The notes below the pieces were generated by a model. That model made no database searches. It had not been told where the DNA came from and saw nothing but the letters and a program-made list of their open reading frames with translations. The translations under genes were made by a program, and so were the position numbers. A stretch of DNA of 64,000 nucleotides, taken from contig JAXDDX010000024.1 of assembly GCA_034670405.1 (NCBI GenBank), positions 4,672,501-4,736,500 on the forward strand, in the 5' to 3' direction. Positions within the stretch are counted from its first letter, which is position 1, and each line of letters starts with the position of its first letter. Source of the DNA: Hoplostethus atlanticus. Lineage: Eukaryota > Chordata > Actinopteri > Trachichthyiformes > Trachichthyidae. This document shows positions 38,344 through 46,930 of the stretch, piece by piece.

Positions 38344-38947
38344 CCGAGACAAAGACATACACACACATATACACGTGCACACACAAGCTTACTCACTAAA
38401 CTACATTATTGCTACTGAGTAGAGGTAATGCATTTACAATGTGTAACATGTCTGCAAAAACTCATTCTCTACATGCAGTACACGCACACCATTTCTCTCT
38501 TAGGGACTCTGATGATAATGGAGGTGGGCTGTCTAGACTCCCTCGAGTATGAACATGATGTGTGTATAGCTATTTGAAGCAAATATGGAATGTTATGATG
38601 GATTCAATAAACAAATTGATATAGCTACTGGAAGTGTGGTATGCAGCAGGCAGGAGAATACTAGAACATTTCACAGTGTCAGGGCCCCGGCTAATGAGAC
38701 TGACCCTAAATTACACATCCCCTGTCACTTCCTGACATCCACTTCAGACGGCACGCCAAGGACCGAGGGAGGTGGCCTCACCGACCAATCAAAGAAGCCC
38801 GTTCTGAAGCCTGGCTCCGCCTCTTTGCTTCTTCCCTTCTTCTTCCTTTCTGACGTCAAGCAGATGAAAATCACTGAGTGGGAAGGAGGGAGAGATTGAG
38901 AGAAAGGGAAAGAGAGAGCGAATGTGAGCGAGAGATTAAGAGAGAGG

Positions 38948-38978
<31 letters not shown>

Positions 38979-40131
38979 GGAAAGGGTCAGTTGAGTGGGA
39001 GAGGAGGAGAGGGAGTGAGAGGAAGAAATAGATAGAAAAACCTGACAAGAGCTGCAGAGAGAGTGAATGTGGAGAGGGAGACGAGGAGAATGGAGAGGGC
39101 ATGCAACCTAAAGGCAGCAGTGGATGAGCGGATGATAGAGGCAAAGAGATAAAGTTATAGGCCTTCTTAAAGAGGTCCATTTCCATGCTGACACAGTGCG
39201 TAGGAGGTGTGAAGGTTGTGGACTTAACACAAATTGGCAAATGGCCATGTGCGCAGTTGAGTGATGTCACCCGCCTCTTTTCTCCCTCCCTCTTCTCCTC
39301 CCCCACTCATCGCTGGTAGGTCCAGTCCAGCCCCCTCCCTCCCTTGCTCCCTGCCTCCCTCTATCAGGCACGCTGAAGGGTGGAGACAGAGACACATTGC
39401 ACTGATGAAGTAGTGAACATGAGGATGGAAAAAGGATCTGTGACACCCAAACTTGAGGAAGTGCTCTGAGCATACGGGTTATCAAAGAAGCAACATTCTC
39501 GGCATGAACTGGAGTTTCTCGCATGGCTGACTCGATAAAAACAATCCAAGATGTGGTTGCATTTTCTATATTTAATTAACACAGAAAGGCTTGAAAAAAA
39601 CAGAGTAAGAAAAGGTACTGAGACTTCTAGCTGACTGTTTTTGATATGCTGATAAAACATTTTTTAAATAGATTTCTGAGCTAAATCTGTGTGACTCAAA
39701 TACACTTTTGATCCTTTTAACAAACCAGACAATACAATGATATAAAAAAAGTGATAAAAGGCATATTGAACTGAATGATACACTCATTGTCTGAATTTGA
39801 GCTCCTAGAAACAGAAATAGAAAGAGGTAATGCCCTCTCCAGTGCAAATTACCTTTGATTTAACATGAGCTATCAGTACAATGAGATGATATTATCAATC
39901 CTGCACATGCACGCATGTGTGCACACACAAACCTTTTTTATAGAGCACACACACATACACACACACACACTCCCTAGCATGGACGGTGGATGAGTCATGT
40001 CTGCCAGCCCTTACTGTTACTGTGATGGCTCCAGATTGGACAGCCAGAAATCTGCATTCACCTCACAGACTGAGAAATTCTCTCTCTCTCTCTTTCTGTT
40101 GTTCCCCCTCTCACACACACTTAAACAAATA

Positions 40132-40132
40132 C

Positions 40133-40182
<50 letters not shown>
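40132..40182. repeat. (CT)n(CA)n compound microsatellite
   Basis: CT tract followed without a break by a CA tract. Confidence 0.96.
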
Positions 40183-40184
<2 letters not shown>

Positions 40185-41399
40185 CAGGTGGGAAAGCGTA
40201 GGGTGTGGTGTGAAACTCTCTGGTGTGCCAGACACACATATGTTGTTGACTGGCCACCTCTCAGGTGCTGCCAGAAGTCAGGCATCCAGCGTGGCCCAAT
40301 CAAATTGCAGATCTGGAAAAGGTGGTACGAGACTCTTGGCCCGGTCTCTATGTCCATATGGCTACCAACAGAGAGGGGGAGGCAGGCACATATACTGTAT
40401 CTGCAAAAATGCATCTGCAGAACACAATACATACTCGCACAGGAGGGAAACTAACAGACACATGCATGGGCACACACTCAGGTACACACACACTCTAACA
40501 CATCAGTAAACAAACACACACACAGTTAGGGTCAAAGGCAGAGCATGAAAGTGAGCAACTACGGTGAATGCAGACTAGACAATCCCAGCAGAAGTAGGAC
40601 ATCTATCCCTGAGAGGCATGATCACAGCATCCTGCAGTGACATAATATGTGAGAGCAATGAGTGATGAGCATACAAGTACCCCTAGCAACGGCACAACAG
40701 ATGTTTGCCATCACACCATCCTTGGCCGCGATACCAGGGAGCAACCAATCGAACTCCGACCAAACCAACTTGCAAACAGAATGCAGTCCCTGGTGAAGTT
40801 TCAGCTCCCATGACTATCAGAGGTGAATCGGAGGTCGATGCAGGGGGGTCAGAAACATAAGGCAAATTGAATTTCCTTGTCTGCGAGTCAGCACTCACTT
40901 GGCAATAAAGCCACATAGTGACGTTATTTGTTTCATCTACTCAAGGCCGGGGGAAACTAGCGGCCTACATTATCGCTCCCTGAAACAGCATTTTTATCTG
41001 AAAAGCATTTGGATAGAATTTATTTAGTTGTTTTTTTTTTAGTTCTGTCTGTCAAGTGACAACAGACATTGTTTAAGCTTTAACAGAACAGCTGCACACT
41101 CAGCAGTAAGGTACAACGGCATCAACAACAGGGACAACAAAGCTCTTTTCTCAAAGTAAACCTCTGTGACAGGAGATCAACTGCTGCAGCTGGAGAGAGA
41201 GAGAACCAGGACAGCAATAAGTAGGTCCTAGGCGCTATCCATGGTGCTGAAATTCAATGTTCTTTTGATTTGACATGTCTCAAATGTGTCATTGTGTCTG
41301 TGGCAGAGGGGTAGTGCCCCGTAACGGTTGGTCTTAGGTGAGCACTTTTTTTTCTCTCCCCAACAAATTATTCGTTAAGCTGCCTTCCGTCCCGTCTTA

Positions 41400-41850
41400 C
41401 ACACAAATTAATCAGGTAATCATCTCTTGTCTTGTCCCCAATACGCAGGCCATTAACATTAAGCGACACAATCCCGTCTCTTTGGTGGCACTCCAAGCCA
41501 TTCACGCTGACAATGATTTAGTAGCTTTAAGGACGAGGATAAATACTGTAATTTACTTTCTCTCTCTCTCTCTCTCTCTGTCTCACACACACACACACAC
41601 ACACACCACACACACAATAGAGTTGATAAGATTGGACCCCTGGGCGGTCGCAAAGTATATCCTGTCTTATTCAGTAGCACTACCTGCTTTTTCCAGGTGT
41701 TGCCAAAGCCTGGTTACATCCTGGTTTCACAACCTTATCCGCGGGGCGAGAACAACTCAATGTGATTTCATGATCTCTCGCTACATTGTGTTTATGACTG
41801 GGCCCGAGTATCCATCTGATTGAATCGTGGATGAAGCCTTTCTTAACACA
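41400..41850. promoter_or_regulatory. Candidate conserved non-coding island about 1 kb upstream of NALF1
   Basis: Two unique blocks flank a (CT)n(CA)n tract at 41560-41607. They include AATTAATCAGGTAATCATC, CCATTAACATTAAGC and CATCTGATTGAATC. The location 0.5-1 kb from the GC-rich NALF1 promoter fits a proximal regulatory element. Not shown to be conserved. Confidence 0.3.
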
Positions 41851-42156
41851 ACCCATTGCTCTCCTTGCACACACCATGCGCCTAAATATAGCGTAAATAA
41901 TGTAGAGGATGAAAGATCGTTTTAATGGTCCAGCACTTAGACGATATGATGTTTATCTGAATTTGGGCTCAGAATAGAATGACTATGGAAACAGTATGAT
42001 GCCTTAGCTGCATTGTTATTCTTGTGAATAGACTCGTGCCTGTCCTGCACCAAAAACAAGATGTCGCCAATATCAAAACTGTGTTTGTGCCCAAGACAGT
42101 ATTTTCAGACTGAGCGAAGAGCTGAAAGGAGAGCCACCTTTTTTATTAGCCACCGT

Positions 42157-42160
<4 letters not shown>

Positions 42161-42206
<46 letters not shown>

Positions 42207-42210
42207 CGCG
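42161..42210. repeat. (TG)n(CG)n tract upstream of NALF1
   Basis: Twenty TG units, then CGCGCACGCG. Alternating purine-pyrimidine sequence, able to adopt Z-DNA. Confidence 0.95.
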
Positions 42211-42239
42211 GAGGCGCGCATGTGTGTGTATAGGTAATA

Positions 42240-42861
42240 AGCTGCTCCGCCACTGCGCAACGATGGAGCTATCGCAGCGATGGAGATGACGCAAACAGAC
42301 CCAGCTCCCCGAAAAAGTGTTTCAAGACGAACATGGCGGCAACTTAACCGCGGTCCAAGATGACAATGGCCAAAGGGAGAACAGATTCCAGGCTTTCCGC
42401 CCAGGTACGGGAAAGAGAAACCAGCCGGCGTGCATCGAAGGGGCTCGTTGCTTTCCTTTAAGTGAATCTGCAAACCGACGGGGTGAACGGCGGCAGACGC
42501 GCAGCATCAGCACCGAGAGGCTCGCAACAGCTGGTCTCTCTGCGCCCCCGACGAGAGAACAAACCCGAGGAGGGAGGTTGGGAGCGGGGCATGCGGTCAA
42601 AGAGGACGCCGTTTCCCCCCGGAGAGCCATGGAGAACCGGGATGCGGCAGCGCGAAGCTTAATCTGTGCGGGCGCGTTAATTGGATCGGAATAGCACCAA
42701 TTGCTGCGGGTGCGATAGAGGAGCGCCCTGGACCGGCGGAGGCACGGCACCCCACCGTTATAGAGGAGAAACAACCGGAGTCCATCTCCCCCCAAGTCAA
42801 TGAGTATTGTGGCAGAGGAGCCCCCGCGGTGGAGTCGACCAGGGCTGCACTTTCCTAAAAT
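42240..42861 (+). promoter_or_regulatory. GC-rich NALF1 promoter and 5' leader
   Basis: A CpG-rich stretch that differs sharply from the AT-rich flank at 41.9-42.1 kb and continues through exon 1. It holds a TGACGCAA (CRE/ATF-like) at 42287-42294 and a textbook YY1 site, AACATGGCGGC, at 42330-42340, a site usually found at or just after a transcription start. I see no TATA box. If transcription starts near 42320, the leader is about 540 bases and contains several upstream ATGs. Confidence 0.5.
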
Positions 42862-42865
42862 ATGA
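42800..42865 (+). other. Upstream ORF overlapping the NALF1 start codon
   Basis: ATG at 42800 opens 21 codons (MSIVAEEPPRWSRPGLHFPKI) and stops at TGA 42863-42865. The stop overlaps the main ATG (42862-42864) as ATGA. The uORF start context is weak (T at -3), while the main ATG has A at -3. Such an arrangement can set translation by leaky scanning or reinitiation. It applies only if the leader is unspliced here. Confidence 0.4.
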
Positions 42866-43545
42866 CCAGGGGTGCTTGGATGCGTCGACAGCATGATGAA
42901 GGCTTAAAATACTGGTTTGCACCCCGAGAGAACGAGAAGCCGTTTACCGAGTCGGAGCGGGCCCAGAGATGGCGACTGTCGCTGGCCTCTCTGCTGTTCA
43001 TCACCGTCCTGCTCTCTGATCACTTGTGGTTCTGCGCCGAGGCGAAGTTGACGCGAACCCGAGACAAGCGGTCGGACAAGGGGCTTGCAATTACGGACAT
43101 GGGCGAGTACCGCCTCGCCAGAGAGGAAAATGTTATTTTTCTAGGGAATTCTACCAAACCTCTGTGGCGAATGGACACCTGTCACCCCGACAGCCTGTCC
43201 AAAGACTGCTTTACTTTCACGGACGCGAAGACCGTGTGCCTGGGCCTCTCCGGTGGAGGGCAAGAGGGGACGCAGTTGGCGTACGTGAATCTGAGCGATT
43301 TGTACCTTTCTTTTTGTAATTCCTACTCACTTTTGGATTTGTTTTACGGGTTTACGAGTCCGGACGATATGAATTGCACCCTGGATACGGCCATGGGGGT
43401 GGATCTGCCGGGATGCAAAAAGTGTGTCCGGGCTTATCAGCTTCTTGACCAGCAAGCGGAGAATGACTACCGGGAGTTTGAACTGCTGGTTCAGAAATAC
43501 GAGACAGATGCATACTCGGTTAGGACGTGCATGGAGGAATGCAAG
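42862..43545 (+). CDS. nalf1: NALF1 (FAM155A) first coding exon, NALCN channel auxiliary subunit (partial)
   Basis: The exon encodes residues 1-228, starting MTRGAWMRRQ, and ends in phase 0 at a donor (TGCAAG then GTAGGA). The membrane segment RWRLSLASLLFITVLLSDHL is at about 36-55 and is nearly identical to mammalian FAM155A. The extracellular part follows, with NST at 96, NLS at 143 and NCT at 171 as glycosylation sites, and cysteines at 107, 116, 126, 152, 172, 185, 188, 223 and 227. This is the start of the cysteine-rich, Mid1-like domain. The long Gln/Ser/Gly-rich stretch of the human protein after residue 65 is missing. The protein is known to cap the outer face of the NALCN sodium-leak channel, with UNC79 and UNC80 as partners. 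Later exons (the next begins near VYKAWLCSQYF in human) are not in the window, as expected from the very large intron 1. Teleosts may have two copies; which one this is cannot be told here. Confidence 0.96.
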
Positions 43546-43569
43546 GTAGGACTCACGAGGAAGGGTCGC

Positions 43570-43576
43570 GGGCGCG

Positions 43577-43614
<38 letters not shown>
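43570..43614. repeat. (GC)n(AC)n tract at the start of NALF1 intron 1
   Basis: GGCGCGCGCGCGCG followed by about 14 CA units, 25 bases after the exon 1 donor. Strongly Z-DNA-prone. Confidence 0.95.
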
Positions 43615-43615
<1 letters not shown>

Positions 43616-43636
43616 TTAAGGGGGGGCGGATTCAGA

Positions 43637-43650
43637 GTTGTCATGGCAAC
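43637..43650 (+). promoter_or_regulatory. Near-consensus RFX X-box in NALF1 intron 1
   Basis: GTTGTCATGGCAAC, one base off the consensus, about 90 bases after the NALF1 exon 1 donor. Confidence 0.35.
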
Positions 43651-44155
43651 CGTTAGGCCTATCTATCACTATGGAGGTATTTTTTGGCAGTTAGAGTTCA
43701 TCATACTTCTGTTGCATCGTTAGGCCTGTCTGAGTTTGCACAAACACACAGTTGCATCATCTAAATGGCATGGGGGACATGGAGGACAAGTCAGCAGAGA
43801 CTCTTACAGCTGTTCATCTCCCCCCCCCCCCCCCTCCCCTCTCTCTCTCTCTGTCTCTTGGACTACTTTTTGAATGGTGGAAGTGCTATTTGGTGTGAGG
43901 AGCAGGCCTGCACTGTAGGCCTGTGAGAGGGGAAGAGAGAGGGCTGCAGCATGGTGCTCATTGCAATAACGTTAATAGCACGCAGTGATTTCTGCACCTA
44001 ATCCAGCAAGAGGCTTTGCATTGTTCCTGGGTTTGCTTGTTGTTGTTCAGATGACACAGCAGCCTATATCTCGGGCTCTGCACTGTGTGTCGTGGGCCAC
44101 AACAGGCAACAACAGCAGCAGAAACAAGCACTTCACACTCCTAGGCCTACATTCA

Positions 44156-44158
<3 letters not shown>

Positions 44159-44209
<51 letters not shown>
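44159..44209. repeat. (CA)n microsatellite
   Basis: About 25 CA units. Confidence 0.97.
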
Positions 44210-44212
<3 letters not shown>

Positions 44213-45454
44213 GGCAGCTAACACATATTGTGTTACCTACCTTTTGGTGTCAAGGCCCTCTCGGCTGTGTTGAGCAAAGCAAACATGAATGGCAATATGG
44301 GGCAGATACATTGGTTAAATAACACTTGTATCTGTTCCATTTGTTGTGCACTAGACTGTTACGGAGGCTCCCTCTCTCCCTCAGCTGTGCATCCTGAATG
44401 TACCTGAAAGGAGGCCGTGCAATAGGCTTTCAGGTCAGGACATGATTGTTTCTTCGGCTGCCTTATTATTCTTTTAAATCCATTCGTGTCAATTAGTGTA
44501 AGGGGGCAATATGGTTACATAGTTTGTCTTATTGGCACAAAGGACAATCTCATCTCTCAGTTTATACGTAGGTGTGGAAGAAGGCTTTAACAATAGGTTA
44601 TATGGCAACGGACAATTTCTTGTGGCTGCTCGTTTAGCAATTCCTTGAAAACGGTTCACTCTATTTCTGATGTCAAAAGATCTTTTGTCTGACAATCCCT
44701 GCTCCCTCTAGCCTAGTATTGATGTGTCACACTGATTCCTCTATGAACATCACCCCCCCCTAAACACACACACACCCGCACCTCCTTTGAGCTGATGCTC
44801 TCTCGGGTGCAGGTCCAGGGTCTCCTATGTTTGGACGTGCTCTTGCAAAAGATGATCCCCATTGCCATATCACAGCTCAACACCCCACGAAGGACAGTAG
44901 ACAGACGTGGCGTTGAGCTGACACACAGTACTATACTATACTATATGCACATATTGGTGTATGTAGCTTTGTTTGTAATGGGCAACGTGATACCTCACTT
45001 CCCCTCCAGCTGTGATGTTTTGGGTCTGATGTTTCAAGTTCTTGAACGTTAACATTTTGAAGAATTAGAATGACTGTTGCTAACAGATTGTCCGAAGCCA
45101 ATCGCTGCATCATCATTACCTGGACATACACCGGTCAGGTCAGGAGCTTAGATAAACTTTATGTTTTGCCTTCAGAATGATCTAGCAACCCAATGTGGAT
45201 GTTCTACAAGGCCAGCAAAGTGCAGTGATGATGTTGAGGGGCTGGGCTTGACCTTGACTGTGAGAGCTGCTGATCCAGGGGGTGTGTGTGGTGTGGTGGA
45301 GGAGGAAAGGGGGGGGCGGGGGGTAGTTGGTAATAGCAAATATGGCGGCTGGACCATCACAGTTTGTATGCATGCTTGTTTGTGAGAGAATGCCTCTGTC
45401 TTTATATGTGTTTGTGAGACAGTAGGTGCTTGCACATGTGGATGTATTTTCTAT

Positions 45455-45670
45455 AACATCCTAGGGCCGTTTGCTCCTTATGCCACCTAATCAGTAGTTT
45501 GCATGTGCACTCCTTACTCCCTGCTAATGTAATAAGAGCCAGGCAGCCAGTGGGCTACAGCAGCCTTTTAGCCCCTTTAGCCCAATCTGAATTGCTAATC
45601 TGCTTCAGTGTTAGCGTGACCTTTGTGAAAGCACAGCACTCCGGGCCTGAATCACAAACTGTCACTCCTT
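45455..45670. promoter_or_regulatory. Candidate conserved non-coding island in NALF1 intron 1
   Basis: Unique block including CCACCTAATCAGTAGTTTGC, an octamer-like TTTGCATGTG, and AATTGCTAATCTGC. It lies 1.9 kb after exon 1. No frame or repeat explains it. Confidence 0.25.
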
Positions 45671-46049
45671 GAAGAACCACTCTGCCGGACAATAAAGAGA
45701 CACTAGCCATCTTGAAATAATCATCTTGTTCATTCTCCTTTTAGTTCTCTCATGCAAACCCTCTCTCTCTCTCCACATCCACACTTTCATCTCCCTCTTT
45801 CATTTGCTTAAGGTTAGTTTTCAAACAGTATAACTGAATGAGCAGAGCGTGCAGGTGAAGAGCTATATCACGGTGTACTTAATGTGTCATCTCACCTGCA
45901 CAACAGGGGTGACATTGGGGACGAAGCTTTGGGGAGGAGAACCGCAAAGACAAGTACATTTAAGACAAGATGACAGATTTATTGGAGCAACAGTATGTTT
46001 TGTGTTTGGGGGGCGCTGTCATGCTGCATGATCCAACCTCTGTTAAGCT

Positions 46050-46640
46050 TCAAATTACCCTGATATTCTCCTGGAGAATTTCCTGATACAATTTTGACTT
46101 CATTGATCCTTCGATGGTTGAAGCCATCCAGGCCCCGAGGCAGCAAACCAAACCATGATGCTCCCGGGACCAGGTTTTGCTGTTGGTATTCTTCGTTGGT
46201 GTTATGCGGCGTGCTCTTGCTGTGATCTTTGCTGGACGCCCACTCCTAGGGAGAATTTTCTCCATTTGTATACAATCTGTCTGACTGTAGACTGACGGAG
46301 GCCCAAGTCTTAAGAAATGCTTTTGTAGCCCTTTCCAGCCTCAAGAACTCTTCTCCAGAGGTCCTCTGAAATCTCTCTTTAACCGGAGCATATTCCACTT
46401 CAGCAGAGCTCCTTTTTCTTTTTTTTAGCGAGCAGACTCTTGGTAACCAAACCTTGAAGGGTTTTTATATGACAGCACACCTGTAATCCACACCTGAATG
46501 TCATCTTATTGATTGGATCATCTGACTTCAATTAGAAGTTATTATCCTAGAGGTTCACATACTTTATCCAGCTTAGGCTGTTAATGTTTGAACAATAAAA
46601 ACATGTAAAAGTTTGTGTGTTATTAGTTAAACCACACTGT
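46050..46640 (-). mobile_element. Tc1-like DNA transposon remnant with internal deletion
   Basis: On the minus strand, pieces of the N-terminal helix-turn-helix region (FLRLERATKAFLK, IVYKWR-like remains, then SGRPAKITARARRIT) are joined directly to a piece of the catalytic half (HHGLV, then EGSMKSKLYQEILQEN; in the family: IMVWGCFA, then DGTMNSALYQKILKEN). The middle of the transposase is gone. The sequence at about 46540-46640 resembles the end region of this class. I could not identify both inverted terminal repeats, so the ends are approximate. Confidence 0.6.
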
Positions 46641-46854
46641 GTTTATCTATTTGTATGACTTTATAGATTGTATAGATTTATAGATTAGACCGTAGGAAGC
46701 AGTCAGCATGAATGCAGGTGATTAAAAAGGGTTAAAAAAAATTGTGAGCTGAACATACTGTACATACACGGATTCACACACTCCATGTGTGATCTTTACA
46801 CCCTTTGATCTCCATATGAACCTGGCTCTTTGGACACATGTAAACACATACACA

Positions 46855-46892
46855 CGCACACACACGCACACACTCACTCACCCGCACACACA

Positions 46893-46927
<35 letters not shown>
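46855..46927. repeat. Imperfect (CA)n microsatellite
   Basis: CA tract with GC and TC interruptions, ending in about 14 pure units. Confidence 0.95.

Positions 46928-46930
<3 letters not shown>

Larger units (their letters stand above)
26050..42239. other. Intergenic region between ABHD13 and NALF1
   Basis: No gene is supported. LIG4, a single long coding exon of about 2.7 kb that should lie here on the plus strand, is absent: no plus-strand frame longer than about 190 codons exists and the longest ones run through microsatellites. Contents include an L2-type LINE 3' end (28.97-29.74 kb), microsatellites, a G28 tract at 32.44 kb and unique islands at 32.18-32.76, 33.59-33.77 and 41.40-41.85 kb. 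Confidence 0.75.

Noticed and set aside
38725-39306. 193-codon minus-strand frame rich in Ser/Leu
   Set aside because: A translated purine/pyrimidine-asymmetric stretch with (AG)n; no domain.
42322-42894. 190-codon minus-strand frame over the NALF1 leader
   Set aside because: Open because of high GC content; antisense to the promoter and start of NALF1, and no recognisable domain.
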